A DNA stretch of 64,000 bases from Distichodus sexfasciatus (GCA_032718565.1 JAVGVS010000019.1:3522544-3586543); one strand, 5' to 3'. Positions 12,791-25,978 are shown, counted from the first letter of the stretch. A program made the numbers and translations. Notes: a model not told the origin generated them from the sequence alone.

Positions 12791-14149
12791 CAAGGAGCAC
12801 TCTCTTACTGCCCCTCCCGCCTTCCACAAAGGAGCGCCCATAAATCTAGCCGCCCTGCTTCACCACCCTCCTCCAAACACATATTTATTACCCCATAAAA
12901 AATGGACTTCTAGCAGTTGTAAAACATTGCCTTTTGCAACCTTTGGAATCATCACCCGGCTGCAAGTCCATCACCACGGACTCTGTTGGTCTGAGATTAA
13001 TGACAGCCATTTTCTGACATAACTCTGAAGCAACGATGAAGACCTTCAATGTCGTCAGTCATCCTTGACTCTTTGAAGTCTTTTTTGAGCCAATACTGGC
13101 TCTGCACTGGGATGGATGTAGTACTGAAGAATGTAATATATTACAAGGCAGTTGGCACAGGCCCCTAGCGGTTCACGATACATTTACATTTATGGCATCT
13201 AGCCGATGATGTGAGACTTTGTAGTCCACCAGGGGGAACCTGTTCGTCATACTTGCAAACTCAGATTAAATCAACAGCTTCCACTGAAGTTACAACTGTC
13301 AGCCGAGTTACACATCTTTTAAAATCCTTTAAGAATAGCTAAATATCTACACAGACAAGAACAAGTAAGTAACCAACAATACATCGACTGCAGGAGAGAC
13401 ATTAAGATCTACAGCATTTATCAGAAACCCTTACACAGAACCATTTCCCAATTTCAGGGACCTTAAGAAGAATTTTTTTTCCGAAAACACTTAGTTTTCA
13501 TGACAATTCTGACATTCACCAATCTTTTCTTGTTTGAGATTTATTCTTAGGTAAGAAGAGAATATACTACAGTATAGAGCACTCTAACATACATTATATT
13601 GCATGCCTGACAAATGAAAGAAAATGTCAGTCAGTCAGTCAGTCATTATCCAAACGGCTTAATTCCAACTGGGGTCGCGGGGGGACAATGTAAGACAATA
13701 ATGGTGAACGCAGCCCTGAAGCAACATGGGGTTAAGAGTCTTGCTCAAGGACCCAGTGGTGGTAGTTAGGGGTGGGAATTGATAAGATTTTATCAATATC
13801 AATGCCATTGTTGATTATGCCTATCAATCCAATTCCTTATCAATTCTCTTATTGATTCCTAAATAGTTTTTTGAGTACAAAAAGTATTTCTATACAGTCT
13901 TCAGCACCAAACATAACCATTTAATTTTTCCCAAAATGATGTCTGCACAAGACTGTGAACATGAACCCATTCACATTCACATTCAGTTTTTTTATTATGC
14001 AGAGACATTCTATGGCTTAATACTATGATGAAAAATAATGTTAGTGCAGGAGGAAACATTCATCTTCTATATTTATTTACTCTCTGACATTAAAGAACGC
14101 CGGGGGATCTGATTAATGGAAAATACTCAAGTTTTGGGCATTTTTGAGC
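12791..14149. other. Intergenic between fxyd2 and fxyd6, repeats only
   Basis: Holds a TCAG/CAGT tandem and a diverged reverse SINE family B tail at about 13625-13700 (CATTATCCAAACGGCTTAAT). A transposon-like end reading AGGGGTGGGAATTGATAAG lies at about 13767. No exon was recognised. Confidence 0.5.
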
Positions 14150-14470
14150 ATTTGGATTCATTTTGGCCTATAGCTCATTTTTGACTCATTTCTGAGAGAG
14201 AAGTACATTTCTGCCAGGAGGCCGTTCCACATGAGAGCCGCAGCACAATAGCACCGTAGACACGCGCCTGGAATAAATAAATATCAAGTAAATGGCTGTA
14301 CTCTGAGTAGAACGCTGTTATTTATCAGCTAAAATATAAGTTTGTCTGTAATAAATGGGAACATTTAACTGAACTGGAATGTTTTAGTGAATGTTTTACT
14401 TCCTTGTGAGAGTCGTGCGCGCTAACAAACGCAGCGCGTGTTCACAAAAATGTCATCTGTGCATTGTCAT
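14150..14470. repeat. Dispersed repeat, first of two diverged copies
   Basis: Shares its order of words with 20090-20420 in the same orientation: TTTTGGCCTATA, CTCATTTTTGACTCATTTCTG, GTTCCACATGAGAG, TTTATCAGCTAAAA, TTTGTCTGTAATAAATGGGA and TTTAACTGAACTGGAA. Copies this similar 6 kb apart indicate a dispersed element, probably the inner part of a degenerate DNA transposon. No coding frame survives. Confidence 0.65.
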
Positions 14471-14554
14471 GATTCCTTGTGGCTGGAGGTCAAGTCGCAG
14501 AGAGTGTGACGTAATGTACCGCGACGCAAAACAGAGGGAAAAGTGACCTCTGGT

Positions 14555-14690
14555 GTTACCAACATTGGGTCCTTGAGCAAGATCCTTAACCCCAAGTTGC
14601 TCTCAGGGGAACTGTCCCTGAAATTAGGAAATGTCGCTCTGGATAAGAGCATCTGCTAAATGCTGTAAATGTAAATTCCGGTGGAATGGA
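14555..14690 (+). repeat. V-SINE-like 3' fragment
   Basis: Contains CTTGAGCAAGATCCTTAACC followed by GTCGCTCTGGATAAGAGC and CTGCTAAATGC. These are characteristic of the 3' region of the vertebrate V-SINE family, which is common in fish. The tRNA-like head is missing, so the copy is 5'-truncated. Confidence 0.6.
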
Positions 14691-15507
14691 TCAATTGTTC
14701 TTTGAAGAGTTGAATCTTCCGATGATGTTTGAAGACAGCAAGTAATGCAGCATGTCTGGTTGCGAGGGGAACTTTGCTCTGTCGCTGAGGTTCCAGGACT
14801 GATAAAAGACTTGATGCATGTCTTCCTCCTCTGTTTTACTAGCGTAGCCTCAAGAGGGCAGCACTTGATCACAAAGTGAAAGTGTTATTGTTTTGTCACT
14901 GTGACCACAGATCAAGACGCCACAATTAATTTAGTCCAACCGTGCAGCAGCAGTGGACAACAATTCAGTGGTCAGCAAGTAGTATATGGGGACAGCCGGT
15001 GTCTGGTAGCTTTTTCTGACTCAGGATTTGAAGCATCACCTGTGATTATGGGAACAAATCATTAAGATGGCATGGAATTTGAGCGCTATTATGCACTGTG
15101 TTTGTGTTTTGCTATAAAAATAGGATTGCACATGCTTAGCAGGAGACTTGGATACAGCCTGAAAGTGACTGAACAACCTCTGGGACACATGTTGGATGCT
15201 GTTTGGGTTATTAATTTGCGTGTTTCTTCTAAGTGAAATGTTTTAGCACAGTAAAATGCAAAAGGTGTGTTTTTAACCATAAATGTAGTTTATTTTTGGC
15301 AGTTGAGGATAAAACATTTATTGTATTACTCTGTAGGTCTTGATATTTAAATGGAATATTGAAATAGAACAATACAGGATTTTTTTTGCCATTAATTCTC
15401 TTAGAGCTCAAAGACTGAAAACTTGACAAACGTCGCAATATTGTCTTTAAAAAAAACACACAAGTAAAACAACAGGCCACATAGATGAAGTCCGTGTCAG
15501 ACACAGA

Positions 15508-15513
15508 TTTATT
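15508..15513 (-). terminator. Possible fxyd6 polyadenylation signal
   Basis: Reads AATAAA on the minus strand, some 2.3 kb beyond the fxyd6 stop codon. The donor 11 nt after the stop (boundary at 17775) implies at least one further untranslated exon, most likely starting at a CCCCCAG or TTTTTAG acceptor at about 17523-17534. If that exon runs to this signal, it contains the hAT insertion at 16141-16930. Not proven without transcripts. Confidence 0.3.
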
Positions 15514-16140
15514 TGGTATTTAAAAGCACAAAATGAGGCCATACAATACTGCTGCACAAAGATGTACAGGACACGTCTTTATCATCATTTTTTCCCCTAA
15601 TAAACACAGCATTTTCTAAAATACATAGCGTCGTACCTGACTGCATGATTCAAGATATATCCAGCATAAATGTGCTAAGTGACGACCTGTACGTCTACAA
15701 CTCTCAGGTTTTTGTTTTTTTTTTTTACCACGAGTATGATGTGTTAGCTTGACACAGACACACGAAAAGCACACCGTCTCCAACAAGACCAAGAGTTTTG
15801 GTGGCGCACAACAGCAGAATAAGATTTGGTCTGTGAAAGGTGGGCTATAACCGCTACATGTGAGATGAGAGAGAGAGAGAGTGGGACACAGGTTAGTGGC
15901 ACTATGGTGAGGTGGATTGTGGCCTCGGCATCTCGCAGCCGTCGGCTCACAGCTCTTTATGCAGGCACGGAGCTGGGCAGTGTTGCAGCTGATTCGGAGA
16001 ACAGTGGCGTGGCGCCCCCTGCAGTACAGCGTTGGTACTGTTCCTGTGCTTCTGGTTCGAACCGGGTGCTGTTAAGTGTCGGATTGTCGGAAAGGGAGGC
16101 GTGCACACACACTAGCGCTCGTTTACATGGACACTCGTAC

Positions 16141-16930
16141 TAGTGATGGGACGTTCGGATCATTTTACCGACTCGGACAGCAAAATGAACGAATCTTTTT
16201 TTCGAGTCATTTCGTTCATTTTAGCAAAATATAATTAAAATGTTACCTGTTACCTCCCTAACACATCTACTGCTTACACAAACGTTGATCACACTACAAA
16301 CAAGACAAAACTATAATGCTATAGGAAACAGAAAATATTAATTCATTGTTTACCTGGGTCTTTAGTCTATGATTCGCTCACCTCGCCTCTTATCTGACAA
16401 GTTTTCGGGTTTGAGTCGTTCGTTCATCACGTGACAGCCCAAATTGGCTAACCAACGCAGTCTGAGCCGGAAACAGAATTGATTAGTTCATCTCTCGAGT
16501 CTTCGGGTTTCGAGTAGTACGGAGCCGGTAAGTGGTCACGTGACAAAAGAACGAACGACTCGAAAGACTCGAGAGATGAACTAATCAATTCTGTTTCCGG
16601 CTCAGACTGCATAGGTTAAGCTTATGGGGCTGTCACGTGATGAACGAACGACTCGAACCCGAAGACTCGTGAGATGAACTAATCAATTCTGTTTCCGGCT
16701 CAGACTGAGTTGGTTAAGCTTATGGGGCTGTCACGTGATGAACGAACGACTCGAACAACCCGAAGACTCGAAACAGGTGAATCAGTAATTCCAATACAGA
16801 AACTATAGGAAGTTGCGCAAATGCGCATGCGCGACTGAACGAATCACTCAGACAAGACGACTCGTTCTTCCCGAGTCACATTGAAGATTTGTTCAAAATG
16901 AACGAATCGTTCAAGAACGACCCATCACTA
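16141..16930. mobile_element. hAT-like foldback transposon, 790 bp, with 8-bp target duplication
   Basis: Ends TAGTGATGGGACGTTC and GAACGACCCATCACTA are inverted repeats, flanked by perfect ACTCGTAC duplications at 16133-16140 and 16931-16938. Inside lie two complete and one partial direct repeats of about 118 bp (each with CTAATCAATTCTGTTTCCGG and TGTCACGTGATGAACGAACG) at about 16540-16770. An inverted copy of the same unit lies at about 16405-16510, so the element can fold into a large hairpin. It has no coding capacity. Confidence 0.85.
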
Positions 16931-16970
16931 ACTCGTACTCACACAGTTACTCCCACTCACACTTGCACGC

Positions 16971-16974
<4 letters not shown>

Positions 16975-17001
<27 letters not shown>

Positions 17002-17003
17002 CA
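16975..17003. repeat. CA microsatellite
   Basis: A run of about twelve CA units with flanking degenerate ATAC words. No function is inferred. Confidence 0.8.
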
Positions 17004-17785
17004 TATGCACGTATAGTATGTATGTATATATACATTTTTACTCTAACATATCTGCATAACATTTGAACTTATTTGTCTTAATATAAACTATTTGCTCTAC
17101 AGGAAAACATCAGATAGACATATAACAAGAGTGGTCCCACCGGTGGCAACGACACAAAATAGAAAAGAAAATGAAAGAAATAAATTAAAGAAGTACGGGT
17201 GAAACCTTATAAACCCTAACATGGAGCTCAGCCGGGCAGGAGCACTAGCGTTAAGAACAATCTGCAAGTGGTGGCTAGTTTCTCTATGACGATTCACTCT
17301 GGACAGACTGGCGCAAGAAGGGTACAGACGGTAAAACGGATACGGTTACTGGCCACATGACAGGACTAGATGTTTATATACAAGACACTGGCCCATTCCC
17401 ATGCGATGCTCTCCTCTCATCCCTCTCCTTTCACCTTCCACCCCTAAGGCCGTGGATTGGAATCAGCTTCAGCATTGTCGTCACCGTCGCAAAAACGTGG
17501 ATTCAGTCGCGGCTATGTGTTCTCTAAAAATTCTGGGGGTGGGAAAAGGGGTTTAATAAAAGCCAGTTCTAATCCAGTTTGTCACAGAATTAATGAATAC
17601 ATTCATGATTAATAACATACTTAAACCTGGTCTGTCCACACTGTTTCTTGTATTTACACTTTATTAGCTGGAATAATTTAGCTTTCGTCAGTCTTTTTTG
17701 GGTTTATTTCCAACATAGATCTCAATGTTTAACCGCATCTACATGATCCTTTATGCAACAGTCATTTTTCTTACCTGGGCTAGTC

Positions 17786-20700
17786 TCAGTTGTCAGCTTT
17801 TGGGGTTTCCTTAGCTTTAAGAAAAGAAGAACAACAGGAGATTTTGTGAATAAAGTGGGTTAATAAGTGGAAAATATTCATTTAAAATGACAGCTTTACT
17901 TGAATAAATTATAACATTACACAGCTCACATCATCTCCATTCTTGTTCAGTTTAGTTTCATTCTATGATTTCTGATGCTTTTGTGGTGTGAAGCAATAGT
18001 TTCACAACCACAATTCCTCTGATGACGTATGTCAGTATTTGGTAAGGAATTAATCACTCCAATGGTTCCTGATGGAGCTCTGGGTAGACACCCTAGCAAG
18101 ATCACATCAGGACCATTTTTTTAATCAGCTAAATTAAGTACGGGCTCAATATTCATCCCCAAATTATTTTTTAGCTTGGCAATATGGCAATTTGACAAAT
18201 TAATATCTGGCCTCCATTTGGTTCCTCATGTTGCTCCAGTGTATACAAGAGTGACAGGATGCCCTAACAAACTGCAAACATAGCCTTGTCCTGTCGTGCA
18301 TAGTTAATTTTTTATTATAATGCATTAGTCCTCATTGGAGTATTCAAGGCATTCTATATTTTTTCCTTTTTAATGTACCAAATAATGCCACTCTGTAGCA
18401 GTCAGCAGGCATTAATTTTTTGTAATTTAAAAATCATTAAATGTATGACAATTATATCAATAAAAACTGTAATTCTAATTTTAGTATAATCAAGCTGTCA
18501 ATCAGTCTGGATACTCTGATATCATCCCTTGTGGTTTTTGGATTTTTCCACCACCTGCTGGTTTTACTGACAATTACTGTGGGTTACTTTAAAGGATTTA
18601 AAATGCATTGAAATGAAGACTGACAGTCAAATAAGCCTTTCTTTCTCCACAAATACAATGGTTTAGGTTAACAACTGAAATATCTTGTTAACTGTTTTTC
18701 AGCAGTAACAGTGCTGCAGCGGATTAGATTTTCAAGCCATTAGAAAGCAACGGCGCACAGCCAGAAAACAGCTCCATTTATACAACTGGAAGGGTTATAC
18801 GATTGACTGACTCAGAAAATTGCTAGTATTCTTCTGCATTTTTACACCACCACTAACACAGATTTTCTGTTAAATTACAATGTATTGTGTTTTGTTTCCT
18901 TGTTCTCCATTGTTTGACACCTAAAGAGTTTAATACCCAAAAGGTTTTGCTTCATATCACTTTATTTTTTAAGACCTGAGTGAGATGTTTAGCCTGCTTC
19001 AGATGTTCAGGAGTTGGTAAGAAAGGATGCAATTGAGTAACAGTTATGATACAATCAGAATCATAGTTTGTTTCCATTTACCTCAGACCTCAGGAAATGA
19101 CAACTTTTTCGGGTTTTCAATGATTCATGTAAGTTTGAGCCAGTCATTCAAGTTAACCATCATTACACATATCCACCACTAACACAAACATTTTAAATCT
19201 AATTTTTCTACTGCTTAATTAATAATAAACTACGTTGTCTTAACATCCACAACCACCAGATCATTTTGTGTCGGGCACACAGAAAGAATAAACCCCATCA
19301 TTTTTGGCTATAATAACCTCCAATTTTCTTCCAAGAGTCTTTCCATAATGTTTTAGAATTTAGCTTTTCAAGCCATGTCTTTATGAAATTGTGTTTGTCC
19401 AAATAAAGACTCAGGTGTGTTGATCAAGGTCCTCATACATTCTGGAAAATTATGTAGACATCTGTAGATAAGCAGCAGTGGACCTTTAGGCAAAAAAAGA
19501 CCAGCAAATCCACTTGCTGCTTCTTGATGGGGCAGAGCATCTTGTGAACATCAATATATTTGCTTTCTATATAGCCTCTGGTATGTTTCAACCACAATCA
19601 CGTCTGATTGCATGCCAAGAATATTCTGTAAATTTAACTATGATTCCGGTTTGGGTGGATCTTCCACTCTATAGACACTTTCTTGTGGCATGGAACAGGG
19701 TTATTGAGTAAACTCCCCACTTCTATTTCCTGCTTCCTTTCTAAGAGTTTAAGCAGTTTCCTGGGGGAAGACCCTAACATGCACCTGGGTGGAGATAGTG
19801 TTTTAATCTCACCCTTAGACACCAAGTTTTCTACTTGGGCCTCTTCATCACCTGGAGCCCTGAAAAAAATGTATACAGATGGATGTTTAATAAGACAAAT
19901 GACAACAAACACTTAAAATAAGCACTCAGCCTACATTATATTTTGTTTTTCATATCTGTTATAGGAAAGAAGCGTGTGAATTCTGCACATTTCTAGCTAT
20001 ATTACTCTAAAGGCAAGGTTGTATGAATGATATATAATGTTAATTTTTTCCCCAAACACACATCTTACATTCCACTTGAAGTTTTTACCCATTTTTAGCC
20101 TAATTGGACTCATTTTGGCCTATAACTCATTTTTGACTCATTTCTGGGCGAGAACTACATTTTTGAACAAGATGGCGTTCCACATGAGAGTTGCGTCACA
20201 ATAACACAGTCAACACCCGTGGGAATAATGGCTGTATTGTGCATAGAACACTGGTTGTTTTTGCTATTTATCAGCTAAAAGTGAGTTTTGTCTGTAATAA
20301 ATGGGACGATTTAACTGAACTGGAACACTTTAGTGAATATTGGACTTCCCTGTGAAAGATGTGCATGCTAACAAACACAGCACGTCACGAAAAATGTCAT
20401 TTATGCGTTTTACTTCAGTTTTAGTGACGGCATCCTGTTTGTTGTCGGCATCCAGCTTAATGGTGCTTTACTGCCACAGCAGCTTTGGTTAGCTTACTGT
20501 CCCCACATTAGTGGGTAACCACTGTACTTATGTGTATAATAACGTAGACTCAACTAATCGATTATTGAAATAGTTGCCAATAGTTATTGCAACCCTAGTC
20601 GCCACACTACACCTAACACATTATTAAGATTAAGATGGAATTCACATTCGATTTCACGTGTTTAACATGATTCTGGTTACATTTGATGCCAAAATTCCCA

Positions 20701-23700
20701 TAATGGCTGGGAGTTACCTGGGCTTCTGGTTAAAACTGCAGCGACATCTGCGGCCTAAAAGAAATATGGGTTTTAAATGAGTTAAACAGATTGACACACA
20801 ATCATGTATAACTGGTCAGGATGCCAACTCTGAGATTTACTGAGCTGAAACCCCGTTCTCGCCATGCCCGTATCCAGTGAGTTTTCCATCTTGCCGGATG
20901 AGTCACTCCTGTTTCTCGTTTCCTGTTTGGATGGAAACTCTGCTGGATACTGGCAAGACAGAACTAGGGTTCTCTACCAGATATTTCTACATTTCCAGCC
21001 TTCTGCATGCAAAGAAGTTCTGAGATTTCATCTAGAAAATCTGTACAGTGATTCAGCTTACTGAGGATGAGGAGAACACCCAGAGCGAACAGCACCACAG
21101 CAAATGCCAACCCCCCAATCCTCAAGCTCTCGTAATCTGAAAAATGATGCAATATAATAAAAAATAACCAAGACAATCCCCAACAAATTAACTGAGTTTG
21201 ACTTTTACAAATCCACATTTTTTTCCAGGCTTACCGTAATCAAATGGATCCATTTCCTTTTTTGGTGTATCTGATTGACAAATAGATACAAATGTAGAAT
21301 TACCATTAAAAAACATATTTAGCCCATTAAAACTGAATGAATAGATTAAAGGTCCCATATTATACATGTTTTCAACAAGTTAAAATCAGTCTGTGACAAT
21401 ACCCATCAGATTAGACACACTGAGCCACTGCTGCCCACACATGCGCCCACTCTGGAAGTGGGGTGTAGTGTAGACAACACGGCGAGAGTTTACCTCACGT
21501 GAAAATAATCCACATGGCTACTGCTAACAGACCATCCATACAGCCATACATCTTCAACACAACACTCCGCCTATGCTAGCGCTTGTAAGAAAACATGGCG
21601 GATCAGGAAGCGCTAGCAGTTCTACCTGGTGGGTGGAGCTTCTCAGATAGGAGGGTGGAGTTATTCAAATGTCCTACACTGTGACGTAGAAGTAGGGGAG
21701 AAATCTAAACGGCTCGTTTAAGCACATGATTTCTGGCATTCGTTCCACTAAAACAACTGACCATTTTTTATCTTTTAACTTACATTGTGTGTAGAGGCAG
21801 TACAGACCCAAATGGATGTCCAAAGAACAGAAAAAGTGATTTATTTCATATTATGGGACCTTTTAAGCTTCACAAAAATACTTCCATTATTGTTTTGAAG
21901 ACTCAAATACACGGTTCTCAACATAATACATGCAGAATTTTTATATATTGTTTCTCTCAGAGAGAAAATTCATTCGCATATGCTCATATGTTTATTGTGT
22001 CAGGTTGAAGAGATGAAGTAGAACACGATGTTTTGGAAGACCAAACTATTTTTATTAACAAAACTTGAAAATTTCAAAAGTTTATTTACCTTTTGCACCA
22101 GAATTAGATGCAGCTATAGGTAGAGAGAGGGGGAGAGACACAGAGAGAGAGAGCTTTACAAGACTGACATAGGAAAACTGCCTTCTTTTTTTAATAACAA
22201 AATCTATCAGTTATCACAAATAACAAAATGTCAATTACAAAAAGATATATTATTAAAACTAATACCGACTAAAAAAAATAAAATATACATCTGAACTTTT
22301 CTATTGAATTCTTAAAATACTAAAGAAATAATCAAGAATAATGTGTAAGAGGCAGGTCATGTTAAGGATTAACAGTTAAACATTTTTCACAGGTGGTGGA
22401 ATGTGTATAGTCTGGTAAAGGATAATGCAGTAAACTACGTAAGAAGCCATTAGAATCATTTTTACTGGCATGTATATGACATAAATGAGACATAAATCTC
22501 ATATCAGAGACTTGAGAGATTGTTTCTCACTTCAAGCTTTATCTGTAGGTCTGGTTTAAGATTTGTTTTGGAACGTACGCTGATAAAATGAATTTTTTGC
22601 AGCATTTCATCTTTATAAACGTTTTTGTCAAAATTGGAATTTCTTTGCCCAGTGGTGTTACTTTTTACCTCTGGGCTATAAAACACTGTAGTCTAGGGCC
22701 AATAGCAATGTTCACACAAACATTTTTGACCTGTACTGACTTTGGCCTATGGCAGTCTGACTCTGCCTTGACCAGGGTTAAAGATGGTTTGACCTGAAGT
22801 CAGAGGCCAGTGCCAAAGTGCAAACTAATGTCATGCATAATGTTAGAAAGTGCAACTGAACAAACACACAGAAAACTCAGATTTTGCAGCCAGACGCAGT
22901 TTCATTTGGTAGACACGGCCATTAATGAGATCGAGGTATTAGTTCCTCTTCACTGAGCATAATTGAGGCTGATTCATACTCGTTCAACAACTCATGAAAT
23001 CAATACGTGAGATGGGGTGCCAGCAGTGACATCAGCAGCAGTGATGGTGGCTATAACTTTTCATTTTGTGGAAATGTTGGAATTGGTGCCAATCAGTCAG
23101 GTCTGAAATGATCTTAATTTATTATTATCCACAATTTATCATCATCACTCCACAGTAGCACGATGAGTTATTAGAAAAGCTGCTGCAACGTTGTTTGCAT
23201 TTTGCAAGTCAATGTTATCATTTATAGAATAAAATAAGAGCTTTATCATTTGAACATGTTGGATTCAAATGAATGGATTTGGATTACAGGATTCAAAAAG
23301 GTTTTCACACTTTCTTCTCATCAATTCAGATCAATTAGTGCAAATTAATCAGACATGTAAACTATGCATGCAAGTGTGTAAAGAAATACTTATGAATCTG
23401 TGACTCTATAACGAATATTCTAACCATGAATGAGCAGAAACCTCTCCGTTTGAGTAAATTTGACCCCTCAGTGCAACTCTTGCTGCTGCTTAAAACCGGG
23501 GAATGGAAAGAGACAGACAGATGAAGAAAGCACTTCAACATAGTAGCTTTGTATGAATGGCATCTTAAATGCAAACGCACAACACACATGCCACATGTAC
23601 ACCTGTATCTCATATTCTATGATGTTTTCCTACTGTTCATTTTTCTATGTCGGTGTATATAGGCCATTGTAGATTAAAAGAAAAAACGGAGGGGGTAAAA

Positions 23701-25924
23701 ATCCAAAAAAACCTCATTCATAAATTTACAAGAAGAAAAGTCGGATATTCTTTGACATTAAATTGGCAAAATGTTGAGGAAAAAACTCAAACTCAAAATT
23801 GCGATTTCAGAGACTATGAAAATGAGTGAGTGGTTTTTTGTCATTATGCACAGCACACAGTGCACCAAAACCAAATGTGACCTCTGCATTTGACCCATCC
23901 GTGAAGGAGCAGTGGGCAGCTAACAGTGCTTGGGGACTGTATCTTGCTCATGAGTAGGCTCAGTGGTACCTGGATTTGAACCTGCAACCTTCTGATCACT
24001 GGGCGAACACCCCACTGTTAAGCCACCAATCTGACATTTTTCTCACAAATTTGTGATTTGTGATTGTGATTTTTTTCTTTTTAATCTACAATGGCCCTAA
24101 TACGCCATTGTGTTTTTCAAAACCAGAAGGAGAAAATGGCAGAAAAAAGCCTGAAATAGCCATTTTGCCAACTAGTCTCAGACAAGACTTCTATGTTACT
24201 GGAAATCTCAAATTGTCTTAATTTTTTTTTGTGTGTGTGAGTGATTATTTGTCATTGTGAACACAGCACAGTACAGCACACAGTGCACCACAACGAAATG
24301 TGACCTCTGTGAAGGAGCAGTGGGCAGCTAACAATGCTAACATTTTATGAAATGTGTTAAAATGAAGTGAAGACATTTGTTGGGACTGTTGCTTAATATA
24401 TTGATATCTATGGACAACATTGATATTAATAAGGAGCAGAATAAATTTTTTGACCAATTAAAGCTTTTGTATTGACAGTCATGAATCTATACTGTCTATG
24501 TAAGTAGAATTTTCTTGTATGTTTTTAACCTACTTGGTAAGTAAACTGATTCTGATTCTGATTCTGACAGCTAAGCCTGAACTTGTGTACGAAGCGCATC
24601 AATATTTTCTAAACCTCTCAACCGTAGAGGCCAACTTTACACTGGATCACACAAATGAGAAGTTTCAACAGAACTGCAATACTCCAAAAATGCATCTAGG
24701 ACTTCATGCACCTTTAACCAACACTACTCAAGCACTCAAGCGTGAAAACCTTTGCTATGAAATATGTCAAGCTTTGCTGTAATGATATTACTATGGATAT
24801 TGCAGTACTGACGGCTGTCGATCGTGCACTGGGGAACTACAATCTTGCATTACAGCAATTATGAGGTCCTATAGATTACACGAAGATATCAGAGCAATGA
24901 CATAATTAAAGCATATTTTTCCTTCGTCTCTCCTTTCCATTCATCTGGAGCTTCTGTTTTTCTTCTCTGCCCTCCATTCTTATGCTCTACTTCCCTCCTC
25001 ACTTACTAAACTCACTTCGACATACTCTATTTATATGGAACAGTTGTGTGTGTGTGTGTGTGTATGTGGGAGAGGGAATGACAGAGAGAAAAAGACAGAG
25101 AGGGAGAGGTAAATGAAGGAGCGGAAATTTCCTAAATTAGATCTATAAGACTAAATAAATGTGAATTGTGAAAGCGCTTAATGAGCAATGAGGGAAAAAA
25201 GAAACAAGGGCAATGAGAATGAAAATACGAAACTGGAAGGGCGGAACGAACTACAGGCGATACATTGTGCCGATACAAAGGGAAGAATAGAAGGCAGATG
25301 GGAGATGATGGCGGCGGAGGTGACTGGCAGGCATAGAAAAACAACTAGAAAACAAACAGTTGGAGGGCGACAGGCGGCGCGGTTTGTTTAGCGAGACGAA
25401 GTCAGGTTTGTCCCACACTACTGCTACTGCTGCTGTTGTCTAGCTGTGAAAGTAGTGCACAGGCATTGCACATGTGCTGGCAGCTCTACGTGTCCTACTT
25501 GTGTGCAGGGTGAGGCGGTTTCCCTGCGGAGAAGCGGATTTAAATGGATGGACTAATTTCATGCATGCATTTTGTTCTGGGGAAAACACGGCATTCTGAA
25601 AGCGCGGGGCCCCATGCAATCACGGTAAATCACAATAAATTAATCAAGGACGGCAAACAGACACGTTCCAAATGCACACCCACGTACGCGGCTGGATTTT
25701 TAAAGGTGGATCAAAAGCCACAAGTGAGGTCAAACCTTAAGTGGCGTGTTTATGTAGGGGTGTTTGTGAATTGTGCCATGACGGGTTTTTTTTTTGGCTT
25801 TTCATTTTTGCCCTCTGTGCATTCATAACACACCCCAATGGGCCCAGTGAGAATGAGGAGGAAGGGGTGGGCACTTACCAGCCACATAGACTAGGAGCGA
25901 ACAGAAGAAGAGAACTGTTTCCAT
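17786..25924 (-). CDS. fxyd6: FXYD6 (phosphohippolin-type) Na,K-ATPase regulator, 7 coding exons, 97 aa
   Basis: Type I membrane regulator of Na,K-ATPase, in mammals mainly neural. Coding exons in transcript order are 25924-25879, 22113-22090, 21270-21235, 21136-21062, 20754-20718, 19859-19813 and 17814-17786. Every junction is GT-AG with compatible phase and the sum is 294 nt including the stop. Residues 1-16 form a signal peptide (METVLFFCSLLVYVA). An acidic/basic linker leads to PFDYDYESLRIGGL with the FXYD motif at 33-36. The membrane helix is at about 43-60, and the cytosolic tail SRRCRCSFNQKPRAPGDEE then AQVENLVSK is nearly invariant in vertebrate FXYD6. The tail ends AKETPKADN. An intron follows 11 nt after the stop, so the 3' UTR is spliced. 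Polypyrimidine tracts of several acceptors are made of GA microsatellites read in reverse. Confidence 0.96.
20090..20600. repeat. Dispersed repeat, second copy, with transposon-like end
   Basis: Same word order as 14150-14470, lying in an intron of fxyd6 between the exons at 19813-19859 and 20718-20754. It continues to CAACTAATCGATTATTGAAA and GCAACCCTAG, which resemble the terminal part of fish DNA transposons. No target duplication could be matched. Confidence 0.55.
21350..21862. mobile_element. Non-autonomous DNA transposon with TTAA flanks
   Basis: Left AGGTCCCATATTATAC and the reverse complement of the right end AGGTCCCATAATATG are inverted repeats. TTAA stands at 21346-21349 and at 21863-21866, which would suit a TTAA-targeting family such as piggyBac or Kolobok. 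The right end has one extra T before TTAA, so the exact terminus is uncertain. It lies inside an fxyd6 intron, just upstream of the exon at 21235-21270. Confidence 0.6.
22123..22154. repeat. GA-rich simple repeat beside an fxyd6 exon
   Basis: Degenerate GAGAG run that, read on the minus strand, supplies the pyrimidine-rich stretch in front of the acceptor at 22113-22115 of fxyd6. Confidence 0.6.
23824..24031 (-). repeat. SINE family A, reverse copy
   Basis: Starts with the tail GAGTGAGTGGTTTTTTGTCA and carries GCACACAGTGCACCA, CATTTGACCCATCC, GTGAAGGAGCAGTGGGCAGC and a terminal tRNA-like block. In an fxyd6 intron. Confidence 0.7.
24236..24335 (-). repeat. SINE family A, truncated reverse copy
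   Basis: Only the tail half is present (GTGAGTGATTATTTGTCATT to GTGGGCAGCTAACA). The tRNA-like head is missing. Confidence 0.65.
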
Positions 25925-25933
25925 GGCAACTGT

Positions 25934-25978
25934 GAGAGAGAGAGAGAGAGAGAGAGAGGAAGTGAGAGAGAGAGATTA
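25934..25978. repeat. GA microsatellite acting as a splice polypyrimidine tract
   Basis: On the minus strand this is an almost pure CT run leading straight into the CACAG acceptor of the fxyd6 start exon (boundary at 25929). The microsatellite therefore forms the polypyrimidine tract. Confidence 0.7.

Noticed and set aside
19634..19912. 92-codon minus-strand frame as a separate gene
   Set aside because: Only its APGDEEAQVENLVSK part is real, as an fxyd6 exon bounded by good splice sites. The rest is intron.
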